From positions 12,896,001 to 12,960,000 of the forward strand of contig NC_056408.1 in NCBI RefSeq assembly GCF_905147365.1: a stretch of 64,000 nt of DNA, given 5' to 3'. The notes under the pieces were generated by a model. It was given only the letters and a program-made list of their open reading frames with translations. It was not told the DNA's origin and did not search any database. Source of the stretch: Aricia agestis. Its lineage: Eukaryota > Arthropoda > Insecta > Lepidoptera > Lycaenidae. The position numbers and the translations under genes were made by a program. Shown one piece after another: positions 1 through 10,745 of this stretch (the first letter of the stretch is position 1; the number at the start of each line of letters is the position of its first letter).

Positions 1-385
1 GAATTCTATTTAAAAATAGAAGGCTTTGGGTCCGCCATCTGCTTATGAATAAACTTCTCTGATAGTACCTTTAATTATCTTGGTCAATAATAATCACACT
101 CGTCTCATTATAATTTGTATTATAAACTAGCTGACCCGGTGAACTTCGTGTTACTTTAAAACCTTCCCTGGACTTCTACGAATATTTTAAGACTATAATC
201 AGCACAATCCGTTCAGCAGTTTTCGAGTTTTAGCGCGACTAACACATTTGAAAATCCATTTTTATATATAAGATAAACAAAGCCTTTATTTCCAGAGCAG
301 CTACAAGTTTCGTAATTTTTTATTATTTAAAAACTATTTATAATATATCGCGACGGTCGGTGTGTCTTACGACAAAGGCTTCGTC
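1..385. repeat. Left-edge repeat fragments
   Basis: No coding signal is seen. The first 70 bases match the end of an interspersed repeat (gtccgccatctgctta... ctctgatagtac) that recurs near 34.65, 58.38 and 60.65 kb. From about 130 the text (agctgacccggtgaacttcg) resembles a degraded end of the Helitron-like family seen whole at 21.75 kb. The element therefore continues beyond the left edge. Confidence 0.5.
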
Positions 386-550
386 CAGCCCCCCTAGACA
401 AGTGGCAAAACGCTAACGCTAACGCAACAAAATGTATGGATTTGACATTAGTATTCGCTAGGGAAGCGATGACTTATGTCAAATCGCATACATTTTGTAG
501 CGTTAGCGCTAGCGTTAGCGTTAGCGTTTTGCCACTTGTCTAGGGGGGCT
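386..550. mobile_element. Palindromic MITE, family P1 copy 1
   Basis: A near-perfect inverted repeat of about 165 bases. The outer arms are agcccccctagacaagtggc and its complement. The inner arms carry a (cgctaa)n run, followed by an inner palindrome around tttgacattagtattcgc. It has no coding capacity. Related copies lie near 29.95, 45.51 and 48.62 kb. The layout fits a non-autonomous hairpin element; the mobilising family was not identified. Confidence 0.8.
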
Positions 551-833
551 GATCCTTCCACTGCTTTCTACCGGTGCAATTCTGAGCCAAAGCGGGCACA
601 AGGTTAGCTTTAGGTCATCCTCCCATCTAAGTACTTTACGGCCTCGGCTCCTGAAACCGTCTCTCGGGATCCAGGTTGTTACCTGTTTACTCTATTTTTC
701 GTTTTTACATCGAAGCATATTTTTTTTTTTATTTATTTATTTAACTCAGGCATCTTGGCCCATATTATAAATACCTTATACCTAGGTAACACTGAAAATG
801 TTTAGAAAATGAAAAACGGCTTAATGTAGAAAG

Positions 834-1830
834 TTGACAATACTTTTATTGTTTTTAGAAGTAATCTCCGTTCCTCTCTACAAATCGTCACATTCGATGG
901 AACCACCGAAAAAGCAGTGGGTCCAGTCTTCCTTAAGGGTGGCATTTTCGTACTATTTCATCCCATCTTCAGGGCTCGTAAAGCGAGTACCTCGAATTTT
1001 ATCTTTATTTCTTGGGAATAAATTAAAGCCGCAGGGCGCCAGGCCAGGACTATATGGCGTATGACTCAATATCTCAACACGTGCCATAGTCAAATATTCA
1101 ACAGTCCATCTCGCGGAGTGCGCTGAAGCATTGTTGTGGTGAAGGAGTGTCCTGCTTCGAGGGCGCTGCTGTCAAAATATTTCCAAGACGACAGGCACAC
1201 AGCGATTGACATACCATTCTGCAGTAACTGTCCTTTCGTCTTTTAGCACAACTGTCGCAAAATTACATTTCTGACCAAATAATCAGGCAATCATCTTTTT
1301 GCCTTGACTTCTTCCTTTCTTTACCTTAGTTTGCCAAACCTCGAAAGGAAACACCCCTTGAGCTGATTGTTTTTTGGTTTCGGGTTCGTAGCAATATACC
1401 CAGCTTTCATCACCTGTGAGGTTGTCAAATACAGCATTTGAGTCACCGCCGTTAAACTTATCTAACATTTGACGACACCAGTCCATGCGAAGGCGTTTCT
1501 GGTCGTCGATTGAAGTATGGGGAATGCATCTGGTACAAAGCTTCCTGACGCCTAAATGTTCATATAATATTTGTTGAACTTGACTCATAGCAATGCCTAG
1601 GCTTGCCCGTATCTGCTGGTAGGTCACTCTTTTATCTCCCTCTATCATGCGTCGCACAACACTAATGTTAACTTCAGTAGTCGCTGTTAAAGGGCGTCCC
1701 GCACACGGATCATAAGTGAGATTGCTACGTCCACGTTTAAACTCGTTAAACCAATAATTGTAAATAGTGACACGAGATGGGGCTTCATTATGAAGTGGTA
1801 ATAGCAGCCTATCAAAGCTTTGTTATTGAG
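834..1830 (-). pseudogene. Degenerate mariner transposase
   Basis: Read on the minus strand, the 1657-1283 segment gives a mariner-type transposase middle: RRMIEGDKRVTYQQIRASLG, then YEHLGVRKLCTR, then a first catalytic Asp in TGDESWVYCYEPETK. Further along, near 1142-1115, the usual HHDNAS reads HHNNAS, and the usual SPDLAPCD motif reads SPGLAPCG. Both later Asp of the DD34D triad are therefore lost, and there are in-frame stops and frame breaks. The copy is dead. It lies opposite to the FLYWCH exons, just upstream of E1. Terminal repeats were not delimited. Confidence 0.85.
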
Positions 1831-2328
1831 TAAGCCCACAACTAAAGTCATAAAAAATCATTAACTGAAAATTTTCTCGCGTTAAGTTAATTTTCACGTG
1901 TAACAAGAGTTTTAGATTTGCTGCCAATTCACCAAAACAAATGACAAATAAATGTAATATACCAGATTATGTTACCAAAGAGTTCTAAAATTGTAATTTA
2001 AAAAAAGTTTTCATTAGTAATGTTTCTAACTAGCTAGTTCTAAACACTTTCAGTGTGACCCACGTAGACTAACATACATACAATTATACTAAAAACTAAC
2101 ACTAACACTAAAACACTAAACACGTATTGTCTGCGACGTGGAGCGCGACGTGTTCGGAAGTCGTCCTCGGAACCTCTTGTAGACGACTCCAATCGGCCAG
2201 AACTCCTCCTTCTCGAAGGTTGGTAGATGGTGCGTCGAGACTCTCACCACAAAGGAGCTAATATGCTCGGTCCACGGTCTTATGTTAACATTACTAATTT
2301 TATCCTTTAATAACTTGTATTGTTACAG
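1831..2328. other. Non-coding stretch before E1
   Basis: The left part may still belong to the mariner flank. No exon, palindrome or RNA gene was recognised. The last bases form the E1 acceptor, taacttgtattgttacag. Confidence 0.5.
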
Positions 2329-2570
2329 TGCAATTAGCGAGGAATTCCCACGGCAAGGAAACAGCTATCCTGGGCGGCTACAGCTACTACTGCTGCTACA
2401 TCAGCAAAAAGTCAAAAAAGAATTGGCGGTGCACGTTTGGCAAAACCTGCAAGGCCAGGTTCGTCACGGCCAAGGACAGCCTGGATATAGTCAAACAATA
2501 CCTCCACCACGACCACCCGCCTAAGGTTTTTGTTATAAATAATGGAATCTACATGAAGTGTAACTCGTAA
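2329..2570 (+). CDS. mod(mdg4): E1: FLYWCH zinc-finger alternative last exon
   Basis: First exon of the array. After tgttacag the exon gives two bases of a split codon, then 79 residues and a stop. FLYWCH fingers bind zinc through C-C-H-H; in mod(mdg4) they form isoform-specific C-termini on a BTB protein acting in chromatin insulators, chromosome pairing and gene regulation. Here the order is QLARNSHGKETAILGGYSYY, WRC (about residue 34), C six residues later, HHDHPP and an INNGIYMK tail. An unusual YYCCY and a terminal CNS give extra cysteines. An AATAAA lies at 2617-2622. There is no local start codon; the exon must be spliced. The BTB part is outside the window, so the gene name is inferred. 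Confidence 0.8.
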
Positions 2571-2956
2571 GCAGTAAATGTATAAATTGGCCTGAAACTA
2601 GCCTCTCCGGCACAGAAATAAATCAAGATAGAACGGCTAAGCGGGTGGAGTACGCGTGATTCAATATTGCAGTATATTGCAAGATTCGATGAACGTTCAT
2701 TCAGTCAGCGCGCACGTCTCGAGTTGATTACACCGGAGTGGTTGTGCAAAAATGCCCCATTGTGCAGTGTCTAATTGTAAAAAAATGAGGTATTTCTTTC
2801 CACGGGTAAGTTATTTGTTTTAACTATAAGCAAAGCTAAAATTGACACGAGCGATTCCTTAGCAACGCACGCGCGTCGCCGTTCTATCTTCATTTATTTA
2901 CCCCTGCAGACCTCCCCCGTGGACGTTGGGGAATGCCTAATGCATTTCCTCTCCTG

Positions 2957-3052
2957 AACAAAAAGGTACTGCTGCAATTCCCATGTCATAAAAATTATAT
3001 TATTCTTATATAATTTTTATGACATGGGATTTGCAGCAGTACCTTTTTGTTT
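2957..3052. mobile_element. Hairpin MITE
   Basis: The arms aacaaaaaggtactgctgc and gcagcagtacctttttgtt are complementary. The stem continues through ccatgtcataaaaattatat with only a few central bases unpaired. It is a short hairpin element without coding capacity, in the E1-E2 intron. Confidence 0.75.
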
Positions 3053-3057
3053 CTCTT

Positions 3058-3160
3058 TTTAGGGTTCCGTAGTCAACAAGGAACCCTTATATATTCGGTC
3101 TGTGATCTGTCCGTCCGTCTGTCTGTCTGTCCGCGGTTTTGCTCTGAGACGATTAGGCCT
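3058..3160. repeat. GGTTCCGTA / GTCT-tagged repeat fragment
   Basis: This carries ttagggttccgtagtcaac and a short (gtct)n run, the hallmarks of the family seen in longer form near 16.17, 20.41, 24.57 and 52.10 kb. Only one end is recognisable here. Confidence 0.6.
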
Positions 3161-3432
3161 ACGAAGCGGTAATTCGGCATGAATGCGTACCTTTGCGGGC
3201 AAAGGAATCGTGTATACCATTTTGATCGGGATCTACTCCAAAATTTATATGAACATTATTTGATATATTTTATGGCAGATGTAATTCATAGATTGTTGAA
3301 ATTAATCCTTAAAAGTGGTAAAAAAGAATTAAAAGTTGTTGTGTGACAAATATAGTTTTAATTTGATTAAATACTCTTTACTGCTGAATACAACTTAATG
3401 TAACATGTACTGCTGTCTTGAATGGGATACTT

Positions 3433-3489
3433 AAAAGGGCCCATTCAATGCAATACTGCCGTGCAGTCCTGCCGTGAATGGGCCCTTTT
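3433..3489. repeat. Short inverted repeat
   Basis: aaaagggcccattca pairs with tgaatgggccctttt around a loop of about 27 bases that itself contains ctgccgtgcag. It is probably a very small MITE. Confidence 0.6.
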
Positions 3490-4100
3490 ACATTATGTTT
3501 TGACAGAGGCGATGTCACCATGTTGAAAAAATAATAGCGTTCGAAATTCAAAAGTCTTATGCCTGCACGATAATTTCTGTCGAAAAACTAATCAACCAAA
3601 GATACTTAGGTAAAATTACTTGACAAGAGTCCTGGACATGGAACAAATAAAAGTGAAATAAATGTGTTTTTTATGTACAACCATTTCTCCGGCGTTTTTG
3701 AGCCGATTATTATCAAAATTTCAAATCACTAAAAAGGGTATGAAATTTGAAATTTGGTACCTTGTTCACAAAACTGGTGACCTGATGAAGGAATCCATGA
3801 GTAATCGAGGGAACTTCTCATATTTCGGTTTCATGAAAAGTATTTGGAATACTACCAAAAAGTAAGATTTTGCACCAAGATAGACCATGGTTCGAAAGGT
3901 ACTGAGAGAACTTCTGACATATAGAAGTTTGGGAATTTCGGCGTTGTTTTAAAAACGTAAAACAATTATGCTACTATGCAAATTACGTTCATCGTCATTA
4001 TCATTACCATGAATCAACACAGTATGATCCTATTTTTGGTACTGTTCATAGTCTATTATTACAGTGTGTTAGTGTAAACACCGTTATCCTTGAAACCCTT

Positions 4101-4340
4101 AAATGAGCCCGTCAAAATGAACAACATTTTCTATGAGAACAATGCTGGGAACTCAAAAAAAATGCCGTCTTCATACCCATACGGATTCCCGGATCGACAA
4201 TTCGTATGGGTATGAAGACGGATTTTTTTTAGTTCCCAGCATTGTTTTCATAGAAAAAGTTGTTCATTTTGACGGGTTCATTTGATTGAAGTCATAATTT
4301 AAAAAAAAAAACCTATTTTTGAAAATTATGACTTCAGTAG
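4101..4340. mobile_element. Palindromic MITE plus adjacent inverted repeat
   Basis: Positions 4101-4283 form a long hairpin. The outer arms are aaatgagcccgtcaaaatga and its complement, followed by tgctgggaactcaaaa and gtcttcatacccatacg with their complements. Immediately after, 4290-4338 is a second inverted repeat (gaagtcataattt ... aaattatgacttc). Both sit within 100 bases upstream of the E2 acceptor. Confidence 0.75.
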
Positions 4341-4379
4341 GTACTTTTTTATGTTTTTACATTTAAAATTCTCTTGCAG

Positions 4380-4612
4380 TGCAGTGGGTTCGCAACTCGG
4401 CGGGCAAGTTATTGGGTCTGCTTGACGGCTTCACCTTTTACAAGAACGGTGAAACTCAGAAGTCTACGACCTGGCGGTGCACCAAGGGCCGATCCTGTAA
4501 GTGCCGGTTCACGATCGACAAGCGAGACGGCACCGTTCGAGTTAACGGGTTCGAACACGATCATCCCGCGCAGAAGTACCTCATACGCGATGGACAAATT
4601 ATTCGAATATAA
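4380..4612 (+). CDS. mod(mdg4): E2: FLYWCH alternative last exon
   Basis: The acceptor is attctcttgcag. The exon encodes 76 residues: QWVRNSAGKLLGLLDGFTFY, then TTWRCTKGRSCKCRF with zinc cysteines at about residues 33 and 39, then EHDHPAQ with histidines 59 and 61. The tail is LIRDGQIIRI rather than the VIHNGIYMKI of most neighbours, a variant shared with E3 and the E32-E37 block. It has higher GC than its flanks, as expected of a conserved exon. The reading frame is undamaged. Confidence 0.82.
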
Positions 4613-5003
4613 TAGGCAATTTGACCCATATTTAATTTCATTAAAGAAATGCATATTTCTAGTAGAACTTGGCATAAGAACGAACGATTACCATGAAGAA
4701 AAAAATGAGATCAAGAAGCCTATTGTAAAAGATAATTTACGTTAAATATTATTTACCTTTTGACCTTTTAACTCAAAACATAAATGTTTGTCAAAAGTGG
4801 CACCAAGTGGTTCGTGTAATGATAGTACACTCAGCGCTGGCTGGCCAGTTCCTTTGCTTGATCTTGGCTTTGACATGCTGCCGTGTGTCTAGATGGTGTT
4901 GTTGTTAATTTTTTTGAGAGGTTGTATTGTTATTTATTTTTCTGGTCAAGTCAAAAATGACAAAGACTCGTGTATAATAAAAATAAATAAAAAATATTAT
5001 TTT

Positions 5004-5006
<3 letters not shown>
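4613..5006. other. Non-coding interval after E2
   Basis: The open frames here are short and AT-biased. No exon or clear repeat was seen before the TA microsatellite. Confidence 0.4.

Positions 5007-5086
<80 letters not shown>
5007..5086. repeat. (TA)n microsatellite
   Basis: About 80 bases of almost pure TA dinucleotide, interrupted once by tg near the right end. It creates a spurious YIYIYI open frame. Confidence 0.95.
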
Positions 5087-5349
5087 AGCATTTTTATGAT
5101 CAATAAAAGACAGAAGTATTCTAAATGTGATCGATTTTATTGTAGGTTAATTATTATAGGAAAAAATGGCATAAGAAAGAAGTAAACTGATAGTTGCAAC
5201 ATTTTAACAACTTATTGTATCATGTTCTAATTTTACAATATAAGATGGAACGGTTGTTCATACTAGTTTTTTAGTTCTACAAAAGAGATCGAATAAATTG
5301 CATTAAAAATAATATGAGTTTTCATTTTTAAAATTACAGTCCTCTACAT

Positions 5350-5820
5350 AGTACGGGAGCCCTAGAACATTTTTTATTATTATTATTAAGCAAATTTTTG
5401 TGAGTAGCTTCATTTTGATAAGACGAATAACATTTTTATTTGCGAAAAATCTCGAAAGTGGTAGCTAACAGAGATAGAAAGGATTTCATACTTTGAATTG
5501 ATGGTCCTAATATATGGTCTGTTTTATTTGTAGGCTACTGACTACTGAACCCTAAAATGGAACCCTAATAAGCTGATTTTTGTATATTGATAAGTTGATA
5601 GTTATATAATTTAAGAGTAATATTGTCTGACAAATAGAACAATCCATATTTCAGGACCATCAAGTCAAAGTATCAAATCCTTTCTATTTCTGTTAGCTAC
5701 CACTTTCAAGACTTTTCGCAAATAAAAATGTTGTTCGTCTTATCAAAATGAAGCTTCTCACAAAAAAATTAGCTTGTTAGTAATAGTAATCAAAAAAAAA
5801 TATTCTAGGGCTCCCGTACT
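5350..5820. mobile_element. Long-TIR element, family P2 copy 1
   Basis: agtacgggagccctagaa at the left pairs with ttctagggctcccgtact at the right, and pairing continues for more than 150 bases per arm (cttcattttgataagacgaa; gtggtagctaacagagatag). The spacer holds a tactgaaccct / ggttcc-like motif. Partial copies lie at 15.48-15.90 and 18.50-18.78 kb. It is non-coding. Confidence 0.75.
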
Positions 5821-5956
5821 ACCTCCATTCCATTTAGAAATTCCTTGTACAATTTCTCCATAGGTGTGTTGTAGAATTCATAACTGTACAGCCTTTTATC
5901 AATTTAATGGTTCAAAGCACGAGATGAGCTAGTTCATAAAAAACTTTTATTATTAA

Positions 5957-6452
5957 GGACGCTATCACTAAAATTATTACAAAAATTAGCAGGTCAGTAC
6001 GAATATAACATTCAATATCAGCGCACCTTCTACAGTGGCGGTTACGACGCACGCCGCGTTTTTGATCTTGATTCTTGAAAATGTATGAATAAATTTGAGA
6101 ACGTTTCTTATTTTCTTATAAATGGAAATGTTATTTATTTTTATATAAAATATTTAGCTATACGGACTAAATAAGCAACAATTTTTTTGTATATTTATTT
6201 TCCGTAGTTCAGTGTATAGCTATTATGGTACCTAATCAAACCCCATTTTTTTAATCTTTTGCGATTATTGTGATGGTTAAAACGTATTTATGTGAAAATT
6301 TTGTATGCGGCTTTAAAAATTTTATGGTGTAGAAGTAAAAATGAATATATTATTTTTCATTTGAAACCAAAATATCCTCGTAGTGTGACTCCTAATTCTT
6401 TAAAATTGTACCTGAAAATCGCTGATATTTGTGAAAAAATGTGATAGCGTCC
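5957..6452. mobile_element. Non-autonomous element with TTAA target duplication (piggyBac-like ends)
   Basis: TTAA at 5953-5956 and at 6453-6456 flank 496 bases whose ends are ggacgctatcac and gtgatagcgtcc. A TTAA duplication with short terminal inverted repeats is characteristic of piggyBac-superfamily elements. No transposase is encoded, so it would depend on a partner elsewhere. Confidence 0.7.
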
Positions 6453-6618
6453 TTAAGTTTTGAAATTCTAGATTTGTACCATAATATCCTTTGGACAACG
6501 TTTTTTTATCGTAAGATTCTTCTTTGATTGGATTTTATTTTGAACTTAATTCAACTAGACCTAATTTAAGGCTCTTAAAACTGCGTGCAATATTATATTA
6601 AACGTTACATGCTTTCAG

Positions 6619-6851
6619 TGATTTGGGCGAGGAAAGCCAGCGGGGCGATGATCGCCGTAGTGAACGGGTACACCTTCTCCAAGAGCGGGTCGACGATGTT
6701 CACCACTATATTCCGCTGCACCAGAAGGATCTCGTGTCGAAGTCGATTCACCGTCAACAACAACACGAACGCGGTTCACCTGCGAACGCTACTTCATAAT
6801 CACCCCCCACCAAAGTTTATTATACGCGATGGGGTTATATTTAAAATATAA
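6619..6851 (+). CDS. mod(mdg4): E3: FLYWCH alternative last exon
   Basis: The acceptor is acatgctttcag. It encodes 76 residues from IWARKASGAMIAVVNGYTF to IIRDGVIFKI. The signature tryptophan before the first zinc cysteine is replaced: the motif reads IFRCTRRISCRSRF, keeping the two cysteines six residues apart. The histidine pair is intact in LHNHPPPKF. Whether a Phe there preserves folding is not known. It is otherwise undamaged and shares the IRDG tail with E2. Confidence 0.78.
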
Positions 6852-7583
6852 TGTTGTATTATATATTTTAAAATATAACGTTGATCGCGGTGAAATGTTT
6901 GAAAGAGATCTCATAAGAGGCATTAATTCTTACGTCAAATAAGAGAAGAAAAGTTAAAAATGTAATAAGTATATTAAAAAAAACAACAATATAATTAAAA
7001 TTACAAATAAAAATTACCAGAGTTTTATGCGGTATCGGGTTATAAAATATTGTGTTAATATAATTAAGTGTACTACCTAAATATGTATATGTGTGTATGT
7101 GTAATAAAATCAATTTGTCTCTATTGTTATTATTATCAATTTGTCTCTATTGTTATTATTATTATGCTTCATTCTTTTGATATTTCGTTGTTGTCTTGAA
7201 TAAAATAATATTATCACACCTAAATAATATTTTTTCAGTACCTACCATAGAACTACCAAGAACTGAGCCACTTTTATAGATTTTTGTTGTTTGTCCTTAG
7301 ATCCTCATAAAAATTAAAATATTAAATCATTTGATACTTTTCAGGTCCAGAATTTTTAAGTAATATAATAAATAAAGTTAGTTTTCGGTTTTTTATTTTA
7401 ATTTTGATATTAAACCCCGAATAACTATTTTTAAAATCGATTTGTAGGAACTTTAAAAGCTATTTTTCTGATTTAATTGAAGATTTGGCTGTGTCTTTTG
7501 TTTGGCCACAAAAATAAGTCAATTAAAAATCAGTCATTAACTGATGAATTGTTAAATTTAATCAGATAACTACGTTTTTCTAG
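6852..7583. other. AT-rich spacer
   Basis: No exon was recognised. Short direct repeats (caatttgtctctattgttattatta, about 22 bases, twice at 7110-7160) and low-complexity AT tracts are present. The right end provides the acceptor of the damaged exon. Confidence 0.4.
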
Positions 7584-7818
7584 TGCAGTGGGTCCACAAT
7601 CCTACTGGTAGAATGTTCGCAGTTATAAACGGCTACACCTACTTCAAGAAGAGGCAAACGAATCTGACGACAACTTGGCGATGCACCAACGGAAACTCCT
7701 GCAACTGTCGCTTTTCGTCGACAAAGAGATGAAAGTGGTCAAAATGAAAATTGAACCCCACACCCATCTGCCGCCAGTTTTTGTCATCCACAATGGAGTG
7801 ATTGTAAAAATTAAGTAA
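7584..7818 (+). pseudogene. mod(mdg4): Frameshifted FLYWCH exon
   Basis: The acceptor tacgtttttctag is followed by a good FLYWCH start, QWVHNPTGRMFAVINGYTYF, and by WRCTNGNSCNCRF. At the CRF position one base is missing relative to other copies, so the frame runs into TGA a few codons later. The downstream half, including HTHLPP and VIHNGVIVKIK plus stop, is intact in the shifted frame. A very recent one-base deletion or an assembly error would explain this. As written, the product would lack the histidine pair. Confidence 0.8.
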
Positions 7819-7984
7819 ATTTTTTGTACATTTAAAAGTCAAATTTATAATAAGTATTTAAATAGATACAAATATTGAACATAAACGATGTTGTTTTATT
7901 ATCATCATTCTAAAATTTAAGATTATAAGATTGAACACGAAGAGATCATTCGAAGATTTTCAACCCTCTTTATATGGATTTTAG

Positions 7985-8229
7985 TGCGGTGGGTAAAAAA
8001 CACTCAAGGCAAAGTGGTTGCGGTAGTAGATGGGTATACATACTGCTTAACGAACGTCCGGATGAAGACCAGCGGCTGGCGGTGCACGACGGGTAACTCG
8101 TGTAAAAGTCGTTTCGTAACGGACAAGAACCTTAAGATAGTTTCCGCGCGTATTGTTCCACATAATCACCCGCCCCCGAATTTTATCATCGACGATGGAG
8201 TGTTGGTGCGGTTCAAAAGCTGTCATTAG
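7985..8229 (+). CDS. mod(mdg4): E4: FLYWCH alternative last exon
   Basis: The acceptor is tatatggattttag. It encodes 80 residues: RWVKNTQGKVVAVVDGYTYC, GWRCTTGNSCKSRF, VPHNHPPPNF, and a tail IIDDGVLVRFKSCH that runs four residues past the usual end. It begins only about 170 bases after the stop of the frameshifted exon, one of the tightest spacings in the array. Confidence 0.83.
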
Positions 8230-8463
8230 ATCTTGTTAATGTCAGGGTCCATGTTTTAAGTTATAATTTAGTTTTAAAGTGTTGAGTATGGTTAAGTTTA
8301 ATATAATATTATGATCTATTATTTTCATTTTCGTATATTATTTGGTGCCTACTTTATTTTTAGTTTGAAATGAAATGGATTTGATGGATGCTTTATTATT
8401 AACATAAATAAAAGTAAAACCCTTTGCCACGGTTATCTGTACAAATTACTTTTTAATTTTCAG

Positions 8464-8705
8464 TACAGTGGTATAGAAACGACAGTGGGAAGCTGGTGCC
8501 AGTTATAAACGGATTCACTTATACGGTAGTATTTCAAGGAAAAAACACGACGAACTGGCGCTGCACGTCCGGTAGTAAGTGTAAATGCCGTTTCGTAACG
8601 GACAAGAAGCAAAACGTTAGGTCCATACAAATTACTCAACATCATCACCCCCCGCCGCATTTTATAATTCACAATGGAATATTAGTTAAGATTAAAAGAA
8701 GGTAA
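8464..8705 (+). CDS. mod(mdg4): E5: FLYWCH alternative last exon
   Basis: The acceptor is actttttaattttcag. It encodes 79 residues starting QWYRNDSGKLVPVINGFTYT, with Tyr where V or I is usual and Pro in the usually alanine-containing strand. The zinc part is NWRCTSGSKCKCRF and HHHPPPHF. The basic tail KIKRR extends three residues beyond the standard KI end. Confidence 0.83.
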
Positions 8706-9026
8706 ATAATCAATCAAACTTGCTGATGTTAAGTTCAAAATTTGGTTTATGAAGCAAATATAATGTGAGTTAAGTACATAATAATAAATATTTTTTCAAT
8801 TATGTATTTCAATTATTATTGATAGTGACACACAAGTCAAAGAAATGAACTTGTCTATTCTTCGGTGGTAACCCAAACTGTATGATGGATTTGATTTCGT
8901 GTGCCTTGTGTGTGTTATTGTTTTCTATTATTTATTAAGATCAACCCTTTCATCGTCTTTATTTGTTATTCGATAACATTTTTAGAAATATTTTACAAAT
9001 CATATTTTACAATTTTGAAATTTTAG

Positions 9027-9259
9027 TTCATTGGGTGAGGAAAAGAAACGGAAAGCTAATTGCAATAGTCGAGGGTTATACATACTTCATGGAGAAGGAA
9101 TATATAAGTTCTACAGCCTGGCGTTGCACAATGGGTAACGCGTGTAAATGTCGCTTCGTAACGGATAAGACATATAACGTTAAGTCCACGCAGTTCACGC
9201 CGCATCATCACGCGCCTCCAAAGTTCGTCATCCATAATGGAGTGTATATGAGGATCTGA
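9027..9259 (+). CDS. mod(mdg4): E6: FLYWCH alternative last exon (EGYTY group)
   Basis: The acceptor is tttgaaattttag. It encodes 76 residues: HWVRKRNGKLIAIVEGYTYF, AWRCTMGNACKCRF, TPHHHAPPKF, VIHNGVYMRI. Glu replaces Asp/Asn in the VEGYTY strand and Ala replaces the first Pro after HHH; both features define a local duplicate group with E7-E9. Confidence 0.85.
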
Positions 9260-9304
9260 AACAGTTAAAATCTAACAAAGTAGTGGTTGGTAGTACTTTA
9301 TCAA

Positions 9305-9476
9305 TGTTTGACGCTATGTAGCCGTAGGGTCTTTCGTGTCAAATGTCGTATGAATATGTGGTAGCTATTTCGTGACATATGACAGCTGTTTGATACATCA
9401 ATTGACACGATAGAGCCTACGACTACATAGCGCCAAACATGAGGGATGTTTGGCGCTATGTAGTCGTAGGCTCTTT
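9305..9476. mobile_element. Inverted-repeat MITE with an extra arm
   Basis: The arm gtttgacgctatgtagccgt at the left pairs with gactacatagcgccaaac near 9421-9438. A second, direct copy of the left arm (gtttggcgctatgtagtcgt) follows at 9448-9467. A partial copy of the left arm recurs at 10502-10560 in the next duplication unit. Confidence 0.7.
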
Positions 9477-9759
9477 TAACAATTTTTATAATTATTATGA
9501 ATTCTCAGAACCTGCTGCCTCATGCCCGCTGTGTTGACTCGGTGAACTTCGTATCATTTTGGAAAATAAAATATTTTCAAGTACCATTATTATTAGTGGT
9601 AGTATTATTTTACAGTGTCCGTCATCACACTCTGAGATTGGCGATTCATGAAGGTATTTTTTTATTATTTTACATATATTCTTGAAAATACGTAAGTTTT
9701 AATAATCGCTGACCCGTTAGAAAATGTAAGTATTTATTTAATTAAACATACAATTATAA

Positions 9760-9975
9760 TGAATTTTACATGTTTTACATCCAAATACGCGGCTATTATG
9801 GATATAATTGTTTATTCAAAACCCACAATTGAGTGGATAAAACGAATTTCATCAGATGGTAATGGAGCAAAGACAATGCTCAAACTTTTACATATTATTA
9901 TCATCACCCACAACCAAAGTTTGTCGAATGCAATGAAAATAATTAATCTTATATATCAAGATTTAAGTGAGTAAT
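9760..9975 (+). pseudogene. Relic flank or exon remnant in the EGYTY cluster
   Basis: The text gatggtaatggagcaaagac followed by catcacccacaaccaaagtt recurs in the 3' flanks of E8, E9 and the 11.4 kb relic. The part reading catcaycaccca..accaaagtttgtc matches the codons for HHHPPPKFV in FLYWCH exons, so the flank is plausibly the remains of an ancestral exon that decayed before the cluster was duplicated. Confidence 0.4.
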
Positions 9976-10120
9976 GGTTGCCAGTACATTAAGTTTTAAG
10001 TCAGAGTCAGTGTTTTGTGTCATAAATCCACATAACAATTTGATACAATAATAATTTTAAGTTATGTTTGTTACGATATTATTACATTTCTTTAAATCAC
10101 AAACACCGTGAAATTTCCAG

Positions 10121-10356
10121 TGCAGTGGATAAAAAAACCTAACGGGAAGCTGATGGCTATAGTTGAGGGCTATACATACTTCATGGAGAAGGAAAATAAA
10201 AGTTCTACATCCTGGCGTTGCACAACGGGTAACGCGTGTAAATGTCGCTTCGTAACGGACAAGACACGTAACGTTATTAAGTCCTCGCAGTTCACGCCGC
10301 ATCATCACGCGCCTCCGAAGTTCGTCATACACGATGGAATATATATGAGGATCTGA
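10121..10356 (+). CDS. mod(mdg4): E7: FLYWCH alternative last exon (EGYTY group)
   Basis: The acceptor is ccgtgaaatttccag. It encodes 77 residues: QWIKKPNGKLMAIVEGYTYF, SWRCTTGNACKCRF, PHHHAPPKF, VIHDGIYMRI. It is nearly identical to E6 through the zinc region but has one inserted codon between RNV and KSSQF, lengthening the Cys-His spacer by one residue. Confidence 0.85.
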
Positions 10357-10589
10357 AACAGTGATAATAATTATTGCTATAGTTCCTTTTCAACAGAATA
10401 TAATGTTTCCACATTATCACCCGCATGCAATGAAAATTTTATATTACAAGATCTAACAAAGTAGTGGTTGGTCTGGATCTAGCAAAATAATATTTTAACA
10501 ATGTTTGGCGCTATGTAGCCTAGGGTATTTCGTGTCAAATGTCTTATGAATATGTGGAAGCTGTAAATTTTATTTTTTTAAAAGACAAA

Positions 10590-10745
10590 TTTTCCACTTT
10601 TTTACTAAAAAGTGGCCCCGTGCGAGTTTCTTACGCCGGTTCTTCTCGCCGGGTTAGTTCCCGAACCGGTGGTAAGCAACATGTAGTTCAACGTTCTGAA
10701 AATATTTGATTCAAATTTATTCAGAAATAAAACAATTTTTATTTT
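10590..10745 (-). mobile_element. SINE-like element
   Basis: On the minus strand this reads ...accggttcgggaactaac and ccggcgtaagaaactcgc, a sequence common as the tail of lepidopteran interspersed repeats. A short piece of the same motif (ccaccggttcgggaac) sits at the break of the truncated exon at 37.25 kb. Confidence 0.55.

Noticed and set aside
386..550. CRISPR-like or telomere-like repeats (cgctaacgctaacg)
   Set aside because: The short repeats are arms of one palindromic element; there are no spacers and no longer tandem array.
4893..5087. YIYIYI-rich open frame
   Set aside because: It is a translation of the (TA)n microsatellite.
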